Notes: a model not told the origin generated them from the letters alone. Positions 27,921-40,695 are shown, counted from the stretch's first letter. The stretch is 64,000 nt of DNA from Pseudomonas serboccidentalis (GCF_028830055.1 NZ_CP101655.1:830132-894131), one strand, 5' to 3'. Translations and numbers: made by a program.

Positions 27921-28550
27921 TCAGAGGAGTTTGTGTTCCATCGCGTATTTGACCAGTTCGGCCAGCGAAGTGATGTTGAGCTTCTGCATCAACCGCGCCT
28001 TGTGGGTGCTGATGGTCTTGCTGCTCAGGGCCAGTTGCTGGGCGATGTCGTTGACGTTGGCCCCCTGGGCCAGGCGTTCGAACACCGAGAACTCGCGCTC
28101 GGACAGCAGCGAATGCAGTGGACGCGTGTCAGTCAGACCGACTTCAAAGACCATTCGGTCGGCCAGTTCCGGGTCGATGTAGCGCCCGCCGGCCGCCACC
28201 TTGCGGATGGCCGTCAGCAACAACGCCGGATCGCTGTCCTTGGTCGCATACCCCGCCGCGCCCACCTTCAGAGCGCGGGCGGCCATCTGTGCTTCGTCAT
28301 GCATCGACAGCACCAGAATCGCCGGCGGATTGTTCAGCGCACGGATCCGCGGGATCGCCTCCAACCCGTTGACCCCGGGCATCGAGATGTCCAGCAGCAC
28401 CACCTCGCACGGCACGCTGCGCAGGGTTTCCAGCAACTGCTCGCCATTGCTCGCCTCCCCCACCACTTGCAGATCCTTGGCCAGGCCGATCAATTGCTTG
28501 ATCCCTTCACGGACGATGGTGTGGTCTTCGGCTACCAGTACACGGATCAC
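27921..28550 (-). CDS. agtR: Response regulator, NarL/FixJ family (AgtR-like)
   Basis: Two-component transcription regulator, 209 residues. The receiver domain has the acidic pair in VAEDHT and the phosphoacceptor in VVLLDISMPG; the C-terminal LuxR-type helix-turn-helix includes LSEREFSVFERLAQGANVND. The GTG at 28550 was chosen because GAGGAG lies 7 bases before it; the in-frame GTG at 28556 is too close. In P. aeruginosa the matching AgtR activates agtABCD in response to 5-aminovalerate. It follows agtS by 105 bases containing a REP pair. Confidence 0.86.
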   Translation of the reverse strand: MIRVLVAEDHTIVREGIKQLIGLAKDLQVVGEASNGEQLLETLRSVPCEVVLLDISMPGVNGLEAIPRIRALNNPPAILVLSMHDEAQMAARALKVGAAGYATKDSDPALLLTAIRKVAAGGRYIDPELADRMVFEVGLTDTRPLHSLLSEREFSVFERLAQGANVNDIAQQLALSSKTISTHKARLMQKLNITSLAELVKYAMEHKLL

Positions 28551-28582
28551 TTGCACTCTCCTCGGTTGTGGTTTTTAACGGC

Positions 28583-28656
28583 AAAAGATCGCAGCCTGCG
28601 GCAGCTCCGACAGGGGAACGCGATCAATGCAGGAGCTGCCGCAGGTTGCGATCTTT
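28583..28656. repeat. REP pair between agtS and agtR
   Basis: AAAGATCGCAGCCTGCGGCA.. at 28583-28614 and the complementary copy at 28631-28656. The second arm reaches the agtS stop codon. It belongs to the GATCGCAGCC class. Confidence 0.85.
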
Positions 28657-31049
28657 CAGCGATCCACCGGCACCCACACATTCAGACTGGTGCCCTCCCC
28701 CGGCTCACTCTCAAGCAGCAAGCGCCCGCCCATGATCAGCACCCGCTCGCGCATGCCGACCAAGCCGAAGGACGTCGGCCGATCGGCCGCCGCGACAAAG
28801 CCTACGCCATCGTCGCTGACCGTCAGACACAATTCGTCGCCTTCCAGCGCCAGCGTCAATTCCACAGTATGCGCCTGGGCATGCCGCATCACATTGGTCA
28901 GCGCTTCCTGCAGAATCCGGAACAGCCCGATCGCCTTGGCATCGCTGAGCGCCGGCAGATTGTCCGGCACCTGCACCAGACACGGAATCTGCGTGCGCGC
29001 CTCGAACCGCCGCGCCTGCCATTCAATCGCCGAGGCGATCCCGGCATCGAGGATCGGCGGGCGCAGCGCCGTCGCCACATCGCGCACCAACTGGAACAAC
29101 TGGGCGATCAGGCGCTTCATGCTGTTGAGCCGCTCGTTCAGCCCCGGGTCGAGTTGCGCATAGGCCAGCTCGCACATCGAGGTTTCCAGTTTCAGCACCG
29201 TGAGCATCTGCCCCAGCTCATCGTGTACTTCCCGGGCAATGCGCGCCTTCTCTTCTTCACGCACGCTTTCCAGGTGCGCCGACAATTCGCGCAACTGCTC
29301 ACGGGACGCGGCCAGTTCCAGTTCGATGCGCTTGCTTTCGCTGATGTCCCAGACGATGCCGTCCCAGACATAGGCGCCGTCCTCCAGTTGCCGGGTGATC
29401 GCCTTGATCTCGGCCCAGCGCTGTTCGCCCTGACGGGTGAGGATGCGGCCCTGCCACGACCAGTCACTGTCGGTGTCCAGCGCCTGATCCTGAGTCTGGT
29501 GGTAACTGGCCCTGTCGTCGGGATGCACCAGACTGCGCAGGCCCATGTCACGGTGCGCGATGGCGGCCGGTGCGTAACCCACCAGGCTTTCGCTGCCCTC
29601 ACTGATGTAGGCGAAATCGATCTGCCCGGTCACCGGCGCGCGCTCCAGGCGGAACACCAGTCCCGGCACGTTGGCGGCAATGCCTTGCAGGCGCGCCTCA
29701 CTTTCCTGCAGGGCGGCCAAGGCGCGGCGACGCTCGGTGACGTCGGTGAGATAAACCACCAGATACTCGCTGTCGCGAAACCGCAGGAAACTCAGCGAGA
29801 CGTCCGCCGGCAGGACACTGCCATCGGCACGCACGCAGCTGGTTTCAAAGCTCAGCGGCCCTTCTTCACTGGCCCGCGCGCGTTTCCACAGGTTGAGCCA
29901 GCGGTCCATGTGCAGGCCGGGTTCGAAGTCGATCAGCGGCCGCTCGATGAGCGCGCCCTGTGGGTAACCGAGCATGGTTTCCGCCGCACGATTGGCGTAG
30001 CGCACATGGCTGTCCCAGTTGACCCAGAGAATGCCGACGGTGCTTTGATCGATGGAAAACTGGGTCAGGCGCAAGGCTTCTTCACTGGCAGCGCGCAGGG
30101 CGATGTCTTCTCGCGCCGACCGTAACCGCTGCTCAAGGCTGTGTTGCTGACGGCGCTGCCACCAGACAATGGCGATGCAACTGAGCAGCAGCACGGCGAA
30201 CAACAGGCTCAGGTTCTGCCAGAACCCCGGCGACTCCGACAGACGCGGATATTTGGGTTGCAGCCATTGCGTGTGCAGGCGCTCCAGATCCTTGGCCGGG
30301 ATCGCTCGCAAGGCGCTTTCGACAATCCCGGCCAGCTGCGGCCAGTCGCGTCGCGTGGCGACCCGCAGCAATTGCGGCAGGCCGATATCACCGACCACCA
30401 CCAACCCGGCGAACTCAGGTTCGGCGGACAAGCGCCCGAGCTGCGCTTCATCCACCACGGCGTAAGACGCCTGCTGACTCAACAACAGTTGCAGCGCCTG
30501 TCGCTCCAGCGGCACGCCTTGCAGATTCAGGTGCGGATAATTGCTGCGCAGATAATCGGCGGTGGCGCTGGGCATGCGCACGGCGACGCGGGCCAGGCTG
30601 TCGACTTTCTCCAGCTCCACCACACCGCTGCTCTTCTGATCGCTGACCACCAGTTGCGGCACGCGCATGTACGGATCGGAAAACAGCCACAGACGCAGCG
30701 CGCCCGGGGTCTGGGTCAGCCCCGGGGCGATGTCGATTTCACCTTCGCGGGCAGCGTCTTCCAGTTGCGCCAGATCCTGAAAATTGCGCCAGCTCAACTC
30801 GACGTTCAACGTCTTGGCCAGTGACTTCATCAATTCGACGTTGGCCCCGGACAGTCGCTGCAAGCGCCGGTCGTATTGCGCGTACGGCGCCTGCAGGACC
30901 AGACCGACGCGCAGCTCTCGGTGCTGCGCCAGCCACTGCTGCTCGCTGGCGGTCAATGACACTGCATGCGCCGCAGGCGCAGACGCCGCCCAGCCCATCA
31001 AGGGAAAACACAACCAGCCGATAACCCACAGGCAGCAAAAACGCATCAT
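28656..31049 (-). CDS. agtS: Hybrid-sensing histidine kinase with periplasmic SBP_bac_3 domain (AgtS-like)
   Basis: Inner-membrane sensor kinase, 797 residues. Order: signal/anchor (1-25), periplasmic solute-binding-like domain (about 30-255), a transmembrane helix (NLSLLFAVLLLSCIAIVWW), two PAS domains, HisKA_3 with phospho-histidine in REVHDELGQ, and HATPase with NVMRHAQAH and DDGVGF. The SBP_bac_3 fold suggests direct amino-acid-type ligand sensing. It pairs with the response regulator downstream. The order matches P. aeruginosa agtS, which senses 5-aminovalerate. Two ATG codons in tandem (31049, 31046) leave the start uncertain by one residue. Confidence 0.86.
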   Translation of the reverse strand: MMRFCCLWVIGWLCFPLMGWAASAPAAHAVSLTASEQQWLAQHRELRVGLVLQAPYAQYDRRLQRLSGANVELMKSLAKTLNVELSWRNFQDLAQLEDAAREGEIDIAPGLTQTPGALRLWLFSDPYMRVPQLVVSDQKSSGVVELEKVDSLARVAVRMPSATADYLRSNYPHLNLQGVPLERQALQLLLSQQASYAVVDEAQLGRLSAEPEFAGLVVVGDIGLPQLLRVATRRDWPQLAGIVESALRAIPAKDLERLHTQWLQPKYPRLSESPGFWQNLSLLFAVLLLSCIAIVWWQRRQQHSLEQRLRSAREDIALRAASEEALRLTQFSIDQSTVGILWVNWDSHVRYANRAAETMLGYPQGALIERPLIDFEPGLHMDRWLNLWKRARASEEGPLSFETSCVRADGSVLPADVSLSFLRFRDSEYLVVYLTDVTERRRALAALQESEARLQGIAANVPGLVFRLERAPVTGQIDFAYISEGSESLVGYAPAAIAHRDMGLRSLVHPDDRASYHQTQDQALDTDSDWSWQGRILTRQGEQRWAEIKAITRQLEDGAYVWDGIVWDISESKRIELELAASREQLRELSAHLESVREEEKARIAREVHDELGQMLTVLKLETSMCELAYAQLDPGLNERLNSMKRLIAQLFQLVRDVATALRPPILDAGIASAIEWQARRFEARTQIPCLVQVPDNLPALSDAKAIGLFRILQEALTNVMRHAQAHTVELTLALEGDELCLTVSDDGVGFVAAADRPTSFGLVGMRERVLIMGGRLLLESEPGEGTSLNVWVPVDR

Positions 31050-31123
31050 TGAAGTCTCGTACACTGACAAATTCTGACCAACCCATTAGGCTGCCGGGAT
31101 ACTTTTCTGGCCTGGAATAACCG

Positions 31124-32113
31124 ATGCCCTCTGTCTACCGCCTGGCAATGCCAGCATTGTGCCTGTCGCTGATCCTGCCTTGTGCGTTTTCCGTCGAAGC
31201 CGCCGATCCGGCGCCAGCCTCCACCGCCGAGCAACCGGCCGCTGAAAAACCAACCGAACGCCAGCCACTGCTTGAGCGTAGTCAGGAAGAGGCCGCAGCA
31301 CTCGAGCGCAAAGTCCCGGCGCAAGAACAGCAGCAATTGCAGGCCGGCACCGACACCTTCCTCGCCCTGTGGAAACCGGCCAACACCGCCGAGCCCAAGG
31401 GCGCGGTGATTATCGTCCCCGGCGCCGGCGAAACCGCTGACTGGCCGCAAGTCATCGGCCCGCTGCGACGCAAATTGCCCGACGTCGAGTGGAGCAGTCT
31501 GAGTATCACCCTGCCTGACCTGCAAAGCGATGCCATTGCACCGCGGGTGATTGCCACCCCGGCGGCGCCGAAAGCCCCGGAAAGCGGCAGCAAGGATTCC
31601 ACCACCGCGCAACCGATCGAGCAGGCGGCGGGCGGTGAAGCGGAAGTCGCGGAGCAGGTGGTTGCTGAAACCAGTGAAGAGCAAGCCAAGGCTGACGCCG
31701 AACGCATCTTCACCCGCATCGACGCCGCGATTGCCTACGCCGAACAACAAAGTGCCCGGCACATCGTGGTGCTGGGTCACGGCACGGGGGCTTATTGGGC
31801 GGCGCGGTTTCTGAGCGAGCGGCAAACGGCCCAAGTGGAAAAATTCGTCATGGTCGACGCCCAGGCCCCGGCCAAGGCTCAACCGCAACTGGCCGAGCTG
31901 ACGCCGACATTGAAGCTGCCGACGGCCGACATTTTCTACATGGACAAGGCGCTGGATCGCAACGCAGCCCTGGAACGCATGCAGGCCAGCAAGCGCTTGA
32001 AGACTTCAGCGTTCAGCCAGGTCGCGCTCAAGGCATTGCCGGATAAAACGGCTGAGCAGGAGCAACTGTTCCGCCGGGTTCGCGGTTGGTTGAATCCACA
32101 GAAGACTGACTGA
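31124..32113 (+). CDS. DUF3530 family alpha/beta-hydrolase-like exported protein
   Basis: Exported protein of unknown function, 329 residues, with a signal peptide (about residues 1-26), an Ala/Glu/Pro-rich linker and an alpha/beta-hydrolase-like core starting GAVIIVPGAGE. The expected nucleophile elbow GxSxG reads GHGTG (VVLGHGTGAYWAARF), so the catalytic serine is missing, and it may be non-catalytic. A variable Ala/Glu-rich insertion occupies about residues 140-195. It is divergent from agtS with 74 bases between starts. Confidence 0.8.
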   Translation: MPSVYRLAMPALCLSLILPCAFSVEAADPAPASTAEQPAAEKPTERQPLLERSQEEAAALERKVPAQEQQQLQAGTDTFLALWKPANTAEPKGAVIIVPGAGETADWPQVIGPLRRKLPDVEWSSLSITLPDLQSDAIAPRVIATPAAPKAPESGSKDSTTAQPIEQAAGGEAEVAEQVVAETSEEQAKADAERIFTRIDAAIAYAEQQSARHIVVLGHGTGAYWAARFLSERQTAQVEKFVMVDAQAPAKAQPQLAELTPTLKLPTADIFYMDKALDRNAALERMQASKRLKTSAFSQVALKALPDKTAEQEQLFRRVRGWLNPQKTD

Positions 32114-32130
32114 CACAAACAAAATCAAGA

Positions 32131-32197
32131 GATCGCAGCCTGCGGCAGCTCCTACAGGAAACGCCTTCCAAGGTAGGAGCTGCCGCAGGCTGCGATC
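32131..32197. repeat. REP pair between the DUF3530 gene and djlA
   Basis: Arms GATCGCAGCCTGCGGCAGCT.. (32131-32157) and the complementary copy (32174-32197), 16-base loop, lie between two convergent genes. It could act as a bidirectional end structure, as no other terminator is visible. Confidence 0.88.
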
Positions 32198-32214
32198 TTT
32201 TGATCTTTTAACCG

Positions 32215-32982
32215 CTAGCGAAAATCCCGCCGCGCCCGAATCAGCGAAAACGCGTTGTGCAGCTCGCGGGTTTTTTCGGTCGCTTCACGCACCTGCTCCG
32301 GCGTCGCACCGCTGCCGGCAATCTTGTCCGGATGATGACGGCTGAGCAGGCGCCGGTAAGCTCGCTTGATCTGCGCCGGTTCGCTGGTCACCGACACGCC
32401 GAGCAGACGCATCGCCTCCTGATAACTCACCGCCGCACTGACAATCGGGCGTTTGTGCGGCTCGTAATCACTGGCCAGCGCCTGGATCTGGTGCGTTGTC
32501 CACCCCAGCCACTTGCCCCACTGCGCCAACAGTTCACGCTCGCTGACGCCGGCGCGACCGTCGGCCCAGACCATCCGCCAGCAGGCGCGCAACACGCCTT
32601 CGGCAGCATGGGGCTGGGCACTCAGACGCCGTAGATAGCCGCGCAAATGGTCACCGCCGGACTTGCCGCGATTGAACGCGGCGATCGCCCGACGCCGCGC
32701 CGGCTCGCTCATTTCCAGAGCGTTCATTTCATTGCGCGCCTGCTGGATATGACCGTCCGTCACCCGCCCATCACTCTTGGCCAGACGCCCGAGCAACACG
32801 AACAGCAGTTCGTCGTTGCGCAACATCGGCCGACCGCCGAGTTTTTCCCGCAGATGCCCCCAGCTCTGCAAATGCAGGCGCCGATCCAGCGCCTGCCCCA
32901 ACAACGCCCCAAGCATGGCCCCCGGAATGCTGGCGATCGCAAAACCCGCTCCGGCTCCAATCAGAGTCCCTGGCCACAACAT
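32215..32982 (-). CDS. djlA: Co-chaperone DjlA-like, TerB and J domains
   Basis: DnaK co-chaperone, 255 residues: an N-terminal glycine-rich hydrophobic segment (LIGAGAGFAIASIPGAMLGALLG), a TerB-like helical domain (LLFVLLGRLAKSDGRV) and a C-terminal J domain with the HPD motif in LLSRHHPDKI. DjlA in E. coli is membrane-anchored and stimulates DnaK in envelope stress. The start is one base after the murU stop, so amgK-murU-djlA are probably one operon. Confidence 0.88.
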   Translation of the reverse strand: MLWPGTLIGAGAGFAIASIPGAMLGALLGQALDRRLHLQSWGHLREKLGGRPMLRNDELLFVLLGRLAKSDGRVTDGHIQQARNEMNALEMSEPARRRAIAAFNRGKSGGDHLRGYLRRLSAQPHAAEGVLRACWRMVWADGRAGVSERELLAQWGKWLGWTTHQIQALASDYEPHKRPIVSAAVSYQEAMRLLGVSVTSEPAQIKRAYRRLLSRHHPDKIAGSGATPEQVREATEKTRELHNAFSLIRARRDFR

Positions 32983-32983
32983 A

Positions 32984-34671
<1,688 letters not shown>

Positions 34672-34801
34672 TGCAAGGGTCTCCGACGGCGCTAGCCGTC
34701 AAGCGGGTCATGCTTTATTATCCAGCATCTTTTTCAGACCATCGAGAGGCGTGCGGCCCACACCGCGGGCAGATGGCACGCAGGAAGCCCGGACTAATAA
34801 G

Positions 34802-37600
34802 ATGGCATTGAAATCCCCCGCGTTTCGTAAAAAATTTCCGTTGTTGGTAACCGGCAGTCTGCTGGCTATGCAACCTCTGGCCAGTCAATTCGTTGTTGCC
34901 GCCGAGCAGTATGACTGCGCCGTCTCGGCAACGGGTGGCTGGGCGTGTGCGCCCAAGACGCCGGCGGCTGCATTGCCGCCGCGTCCGGTGCATGACGGCA
35001 GCGCTGTCAGCGCCGCCGGCGAAGCCCCGGCCCAGAACGGTTCGACTTCCGACACCGGCGCCAAGCCTGTGCTGGTCACCGAAGCCAAGGGCCGCGGCCT
35101 GAAATCCCGTAGCGAAGACTACAGTCACCTCGACTGGGTTCCGCGCGAGAAGCTCACCGCCGCCCAATTGGCCGAGACCGGTCCTTACTGCTCTGGTTCC
35201 TATATCGAACCGATTCGTCCTGGCATGAATGACAAGACGAATAAAAGTGACGCACCGACCTTTATCGGCGCCAAGGCCTCGCGCTACAACACCGAAGATC
35301 AGGTGGGTACGCTGGCCGGCGACGTGGTTCTGCGTCAGGGCAGCATGCAGGTCGAGTCCGACGAGGCCAGCCTGTATCAGGCCGAGAGCCGCGCCGAACT
35401 CAACGGCGACGTACGCATCCGCGACAACGGCGCGCTGATCGTCGGCGACCACGCCGATGTGCAGCTCGATACCGGTGAAGCCAAGGTCGACAACGCCGAA
35501 TACGTGATGCACAAATCGCGCATCCGCGGTAACGCGCTGTACGCCAAGCGTGCCGAGAACGCGATCATCCGCTTGAAGGACGGCACGTACACCACGTGCG
35601 AACCGAACAGCAACGCGTGGCAGCTCAAGGGCAACAACATCACCCTGAACCCGGCCACCGGCTTCGGTACCGCGACCAACGTGACGCTGCGGGTCAAGGA
35701 CATTCCGATCCTGTACACGCCGTACATCTACTTCCCGATCGACGACCGTCGCCAATCGGGCTTCCTGCCGCCGACCATCGGCACCGGCAGCGATACCGGC
35801 TTCATGCTGGTGACTCCGTACTACTTCAACCTGGCGCCGAACTACGACGCCACGTTGTACCCACGTTACATGAGCAAGCGCGGCATGCTGGTCGAAGGCG
35901 AATTCCGCTACCTGACCAAGTCCAGCGAAGGCCAGTTCGGTGCGGCGTATCTGAACGACGAAGATACCGATCGCAGCAAGCAGACCGACTACGAAAAAAA
36001 TCGCTACATGTACAACTGGCAGCACAAGGGTGGTCTCGACTCCCGTGTGATGACTCAGGTTGATTACACCAAGATCAGCGATCCGTACTACTTCCAGGAC
36101 CTGACCACCGATCAGATCGGTGTGAAGAGCGCCGACTACGTGAACCAGCAGGGTTCGGTGACCTACCGCGGTGACAGCTACGTCGCACGCCTGAATGCTC
36201 AGCAGTACCAACTGGCTACTGTTTCGAACATCACGCCTTACGGTCGTCTGCCGCAGATCACCTTCAATGGTCAGCTGCCGTATCACCCAGAAGGTCTGAA
36301 CTTCGATTACGAGACCGAGATTGTGCGGTTTGATCGTGATCTGCAAAACGGCAACTTTACCGATGAAGATGGCACCATCTCGCCGCGCCTGGATACAAAC
36401 GTTCAGGGCCTGGCGCGCGCCAACGGCGACCGTCTGAATCTGAAGCCAGGCGTCAGCCTGCCGATGAACTGGACCTATGGCTTCCTCAAGCCATCGCTCA
36501 AGTATCAGTACACCCAGTACCAATTGGATCTGGACGGCACTGGCAAATCGCAGATTGCTGCAATGTCGCCGGAAAACCAGAAGCTCAATGGCAAGTTCGA
36601 CAGCAACCAGAACCGTGGTGTGCCGATTGCCAGCATCGACAGCGGCCTGTACTTCGACCGCAACACGTCGTACTTCGGCAAGAACTATCGCCAGACCCTG
36701 GAACCGCGTCTGTTCTACCTCTATGTACCCAAGGTCGATCAGGAAGACATTCCGGTATTCGATACCAGTGAATACACCTTCAACTACGCGTCGCTGTTCC
36801 GCGACAACCGCTTCTCCGGCTCCGACCGTGTCGGCGACGAGAACAAGCTGTCGCTCGGTGTGACCAGCCGCTGGATCGAAGACAGCGGTTTCGAGCGTCA
36901 ACGTATCAGCGTCGGCCAGGCGTACTACTTCAAGGATCGTGAAGTCCAACTGCCAGGCGTCGCGTTCAAGGATCGTAAAGATGCGCAGTCCGACGTATCG
37001 CCCTACGCGCTGGAATACGAATACCGCTGGAACCGCGACTGGCGCACCACGGCCGACTACAACTGGGACCCGGACAGCCGCAGCCCTCGCTCGGGTAGCG
37101 CGATGTTCCACTACCAGCCTGAAGACAACCCGAACAAGGTGGTCAACGTCGGTTATCGCTATCGCAACGACCAGGTTCGTTACGACCAGAACACCGGTAA
37201 ATGGTCGGTGGGTGGCGGCGACTACGGCACACCGGGTCAGCCTGGCTACGTGAAGGACTACTACAAGATCCAGCAGCATGACTTCTCGGTCATCTGGCCG
37301 ATCGTTCCGCAGTGGAGCGCGATCAGCCGCTGGCAGTACGACTACAACCGCAACCGTACGCTGGAAGCCTTCGGTGGTTTCGAGTACGACAACTGCTGCT
37401 GGAAACTGCGCCTGATCAACCGTTACTGGGTTTCCTACGACGAATTCAGTCAGGAAGCTCCGCAAAACGAAAAAGGCGACCACGGCGTCTTCCTCCAAAT
37501 TGTTCTGAAGGGACTCGGCGGCCTGACTGGCGCCAAGGTAGAGAGCTTCCTCGACAAAGGCATCCAAGGTTATCGTCAACGTGAAGACCAAGCTTTCTGA
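34802..37600 (+). CDS. lptD: LPS-assembly outer-membrane protein LptD
   Basis: Essential beta-barrel that places lipopolysaccharide in the outer leaflet, working with LptE. The 932-residue protein has a signal segment ([20 protein letters not shown]), an N-terminal OstA/jellyroll domain ([20 protein letters not shown]) and a large C-terminal barrel. Cysteines in QYDC, WAC and the paired CC in YDNCCWKLR are those expected for its disulfides. The ATG at 34802 is preferred over 34751. It starts the operon lptD-surA-pdxA-rsmA-apaG-apaH-glpE and is divergent from amgK. Confidence 0.96.
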   Translation: MALKSPAFRKKFPLLVTGSLLAMQPLASQFVVAAEQYDCAVSATGGWACAPKTPAAALPPRPVHDGSAVSAAGEAPAQNGSTSDTGAKPVLVTEAKGRGLKSRSEDYSHLDWVPREKLTAAQLAETGPYCSGSYIEPIRPGMNDKTNKSDAPTFIGAKASRYNTEDQVGTLAGDVVLRQGSMQVESDEASLYQAESRAELNGDVRIRDNGALIVGDHADVQLDTGEAKVDNAEYVMHKSRIRGNALYAKRAENAIIRLKDGTYTTCEPNSNAWQLKGNNITLNPATGFGTATNVTLRVKDIPILYTPYIYFPIDDRRQSGFLPPTIGTGSDTGFMLVTPYYFNLAPNYDATLYPRYMSKRGMLVEGEFRYLTKSSEGQFGAAYLNDEDTDRSKQTDYEKNRYMYNWQHKGGLDSRVMTQVDYTKISDPYYFQDLTTDQIGVKSADYVNQQGSVTYRGDSYVARLNAQQYQLATVSNITPYGRLPQITFNGQLPYHPEGLNFDYETEIVRFDRDLQNGNFTDEDGTISPRLDTNVQGLARANGDRLNLKPGVSLPMNWTYGFLKPSLKYQYTQYQLDLDGTGKSQIAAMSPENQKLNGKFDSNQNRGVPIASIDSGLYFDRNTSYFGKNYRQTLEPRLFYLYVPKVDQEDIPVFDTSEYTFNYASLFRDNRFSGSDRVGDENKLSLGVTSRWIEDSGFERQRISVGQAYYFKDREVQLPGVAFKDRKDAQSDVSPYALEYEYRWNRDWRTTADYNWDPDSRSPRSGSAMFHYQPEDNPNKVVNVGYRYRNDQVRYDQNTGKWSVGGGDYGTPGQPGYVKDYYKIQQHDFSVIWPIVPQWSAISRWQYDYNRNRTLEAFGGFEYDNCCWKLRLINRYWVSYDEFSQEAPQNEKGDHGVFLQIVLKGLGGLTGAKVESFLDKGIQGYRQREDQAF

Positions 37601-38897
37601 TTGTCTGCGCCCGCTGCTGCTGGGCGCGCTGTTCCTGGGTACTGCGGCCAACGCCGCAGTACAGTCCATCGATAAAGTGGTCGCTATCGTTGATAACGAT
37701 GTGGTCATGCAGAGCCAACTGGACCAGCGTGTCCACGAAGTTCAGCAGACCATTGCCAAGCGTCGCGGCGGCATGCCGCCTCCGGGCGTGCTGGATCAGC
37801 AGGTGCTCGAGCGCCTGATCGTCGAAAACCTGCAACTGCAGATCGGCGAGCGTTCCGGCATCCGCATCACCGATGAAGAACTGAACCAGGCTGTTGGCAC
37901 TATCGCCCAGCGCAACAACATGACCGTGGACCAATTCCGCGCGGCTCTGGCTCACGACGGTCTGAACTATGACGACGCCCGTGACCAGATCAAGCGCGAG
38001 ATGATCATCAGCCGTGTGCGTCAGCGCCGCGTGGCAGAACGCATCCAGGTCTCCGAGCAGGAAGTGAAGAACTTCCTCGCCTCCGACCTGGGCAAGATGC
38101 AACTGTCCGAAGAGCTGCACCTGGCCAACATCCTGATTCCAACGCCGGAAAGCGCCAACTCTGAAGCGATTCAGAGCGCTTACCGTCAGGCGATGGACGT
38201 TTACCAGCAACTCAAGCAAGGCGCTGACTTCGGTCAGATGGCCGTGGCCAAGTCCGGCAGCGACAACGCACTGGAAGGCGGCGACATGGGCTGGCGTAAA
38301 GCCGCACAACTGCCACCGCCGTTCGACCGTGAGCTGAGCAGCATGGCCGTTGGCGACATCACTCAACCTGCACGCACCCCGGGTGGTTTCATCATCCTCA
38401 AGCTGCTGGCAAAACGTGGTGGCGAAGCCCAGATGCGCGATGAGGTGCATGTGCGCCACATCCTGGTCAAGCCAAGCCCGATCCGTGATGAAGCCAAGAC
38501 CAAAGCTTTGGTGCAATCGCTGTACGACCGCATTCTGGCGGGTGAAGACTTCGCTGAACTGGCGAAGAACTACTCCGAAGACCCGGGCTCGGCACTCAAC
38601 GGCGGCGACCTGAACTGGATCGACCCGAGCGTACTGGTACCGGAATTCCGCGAAGTGATGGCCAAGACCCCGCAAGGTCAGCTGTCCAAGCCGTTCCAGA
38701 CCCAGTACGGCTGGCACGTGCTGGAAGTCCTTGGCCGCCGCGCCACCGACAGCACCGAGCAGGCCCGCGAGCAACAAGCGATGACTGTTCTGCGTAACAA
38801 AAAATACGATGAAGAGCTGCAAAACTGGCTGCGTCAGATTCGTGAAGAAGCCTACGTAGAAATCAAACTCCCTGGTGCAGACCAGGCAGCGCAGTGA
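37581..38897 (+). CDS. surA: Periplasmic chaperone and peptidyl-prolyl isomerase SurA
   Basis: Folds outer-membrane proteins, LptD among them. The 438-residue precursor has a signal peptide ending TAANA before AVQSIDK, a SurA N-terminal chaperone domain, and two parvulin domains ([13 protein letters not shown] and [13 protein letters not shown]). The start is a GTG at 37581, which lies inside the end of lptD, overlapping by 20 bases. This is consistent with translational coupling of the chaperone to its client. Confidence 0.95.
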   Translation: MKTKLSDCLRPLLLGALFLGTAANAAVQSIDKVVAIVDNDVVMQSQLDQRVHEVQQTIAKRRGGMPPPGVLDQQVLERLIVENLQLQIGERSGIRITDEELNQAVGTIAQRNNMTVDQFRAALAHDGLNYDDARDQIKREMIISRVRQRRVAERIQVSEQEVKNFLASDLGKMQLSEELHLANILIPTPESANSEAIQSAYRQAMDVYQQLKQGADFGQMAVAKSGSDNALEGGDMGWRKAAQLPPPFDRELSSMAVGDITQPARTPGGFIILKLLAKRGGEAQMRDEVHVRHILVKPSPIRDEAKTKALVQSLYDRILAGEDFAELAKNYSEDPGSALNGGDLNWIDPSVLVPEFREVMAKTPQGQLSKPFQTQYGWHVLEVLGRRATDSTEQAREQQAMTVLRNKKYDEELQNWLRQIREEAYVEIKLPGADQAAQ

Positions 38898-39883
38898 AAC
38901 CCAAGCGTTTCGCGCTGACACCCGGCGAACCAGCCGGCATCGGTCCCGACCTGTGCCTGCTGCTCGCCTCGCAAGCCCAGCCACACCCCCTGATTGCCAT
39001 CACCAGCCGCGACCTGCTCCTTGAGCGGGCCGCGCAGTTGGGGCTGGCCGTCACTTTGCTGGAGGTGGCACCCGGTCAATGGCCGGACGCGCCGGCGCCG
39101 GCAGGCAGCCTGTACGTCTGGGACACCCCGCTCAGCGCCCCCGTGGTTGCCGGGCAACTGAACAAGGCCAACGCCGCGTTCGTCCTCGAAACCCTGACCC
39201 GCGCCGGCAACGGCTGCCTGAACGGCGATTTCGCCGGGATGATCACCGCCCCCGTGCACAAGGGCGTGATCAATGAGTCCGGCATTGCCTTCTCCGGGCA
39301 CACGGAGTTTCTCGCCGACCTGACCCATACCGCTCAAGTGGTGATGATGCTCGCCACCCGCGGTTTGCGCGTGGCATTGGTTACCACCCACCTGCCCCTG
39401 CGCGAGATTGCCGATGCGATCACACCGGAGCGGCTGGAGCGGGTCACGCGGATTCTGTACGCCGACCTGCAAGACAAATTCGGCATCGCCCGGCCACGCA
39501 TCCTGGTTTGCGGACTCAACCCGCACGCCGGTGAAGGCGGACACCTGGGCCATGAAGAAATCGACATCATCGAACCTACCTTAGAGCGCCTGCGCGGCGA
39601 GGGCATGGACCTTCGTGGCCCGCTGCCTGCCGACACTCTGTTTACCCCCAAATATCTGGAGCACTGCGACGCAGTGCTGGCGATGTACCACGACCAGGGC
39701 CTGCCCGTGCTGAAGTACAAAGGCTTCGGCGCTGCGGTCAACGTGACCCTTGGCCTGCCGATCATCCGCACATCGGTTGATCACGGCACCGCCCTGGATC
39801 TGGCCGGCAGCGGCAAGATCGACACCGGCAGCCTGCAGGTTGCCCTGGAAACCGCCTACCAGATGGCCGAGACCCGTTTATGA
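38894..39883 (+). CDS. pdxA: 4-hydroxythreonine-4-phosphate dehydrogenase
   Basis: Pyridoxal-phosphate synthesis, NAD-dependent oxidation of 4-phosphohydroxy-threonine. The 329-residue protein has [12 protein letters not shown] at the start, the metal-ligand region MITAPVHKG and GHTEFLAD, and [12 protein letters not shown]. The GTG start overlaps the surA stop by 4 bases, and its stop overlaps rsmA by 4 bases. Confidence 0.96.
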   Translation: MKPKRFALTPGEPAGIGPDLCLLLASQAQPHPLIAITSRDLLLERAAQLGLAVTLLEVAPGQWPDAPAPAGSLYVWDTPLSAPVVAGQLNKANAAFVLETLTRAGNGCLNGDFAGMITAPVHKGVINESGIAFSGHTEFLADLTHTAQVVMMLATRGLRVALVTTHLPLREIADAITPERLERVTRILYADLQDKFGIARPRILVCGLNPHAGEGGHLGHEEIDIIEPTLERLRGEGMDLRGPLPADTLFTPKYLEHCDAVLAMYHDQGLPVLKYKGFGAAVNVTLGLPIIRTSVDHGTALDLAGSGKIDTGSLQVALETAYQMAETRL

Positions 39884-40695
39884 CCGAGCAATACCAACAC
39901 AAGGCGCGCAAACGCTTTGGCCAGAACTTCCTGCACGATGCCGGCGTCATCGACCGCATCCTGCGCTCCATCAGCGCCAAGCCTGACGACCGCATGCTGG
40001 AAATCGGTCCGGGCCAGGGCGCACTGACCGCCGGCCTGCTCAGCTCCGGCGCGCAACTGGACGTAGTGGAGCTGGACAAGGACCTGATTCCGATCCTCAA
40101 CCAGCAGTTCGCCGGCAAGAGCAACTTCAACCTGCATCAGGGCGATGCGTTGAAGTTCGACTTCAATACGCTGAACGCCGCACCGAACAGCCTGCGCGTG
40201 GTCGGCAACCTGCCGTACAACATCTCCACACCGCTGATCTTTCACCTGCTGAACAACGCCGGCATCATCCGCGACATGCACTTCATGCTGCAAAAGGAAG
40301 TGGTCGAGCGTCTGGCGGCGGGCCCGGGTGGTGGTGACTGGGGTCGCCTGTCGATCATGGTTCAGTACCACTGCCGCGTGGAACACCTGTTCAACGTGGG
40401 GCCGGGCGCATTCAACCCGCCGCCGAAAGTCGACTCGGCGATCGTCCGTCTGGTGCCGCACGCGGTGCTGCCGCACCCGGCCAAGGATCATCGCCTGCTG
40501 GAGCGCGTCGTTCGTGAAGCCTTCAACCAGCGTCGCAAGACCCTGCGCAACACCCTCAAGCAATTGATGACGGCCGCCGAAATCGAAGCCGCCGGCGTCG
40601 ACGGCAGCCTGCGTCCCGAGCAACTGGACCTCGCCGCGTTCGTGCGTCTGGCCGACAAGCTCAGCGAGCAAGCCCCCGCCCCCATCGCCGACTGA
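39880..40695 (+). CDS. rsmA: 16S rRNA dimethyladenosine transferase
   Basis: Dimethylates two adjacent adenines near the 3' end of 16S rRNA (KsgA activity). The 271-residue protein has the SAM-binding motif [11 protein letters not shown] and the catalytic NLPYNIST. It is coupled to pdxA by ATGA overlap. A 113-base gap separates it from apaG. Confidence 0.96.
   Translation: MTEQYQHKARKRFGQNFLHDAGVIDRILRSISAKPDDRMLEIGPGQGALTAGLLSSGAQLDVVELDKDLIPILNQQFAGKSNFNLHQGDALKFDFNTLNAAPNSLRVVGNLPYNISTPLIFHLLNNAGIIRDMHFMLQKEVVERLAAGPGGGDWGRLSIMVQYHCRVEHLFNVGPGAFNPPPKVDSAIVRLVPHAVLPHPAKDHRLLERVVREAFNQRRKTLRNTLKQLMTAAEIEAAGVDGSLRPEQLDLAAFVRLADKLSEQAPAPIAD

Noticed and set aside
27933..30125. 730-codon open frame antisense to agtR and agtS
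   Set aside because: Crosses the REP pair and two real genes; His/Arg/Gln-rich composition is a codon-bias artefact.
34718..37708. 996-codon open frame antisense to lptD
   Set aside because: It lies entirely opposite a well-supported gene, has repetitive Val/Ala/Arg-rich translation and no domain; typical mirror frame of GC-biased codons.
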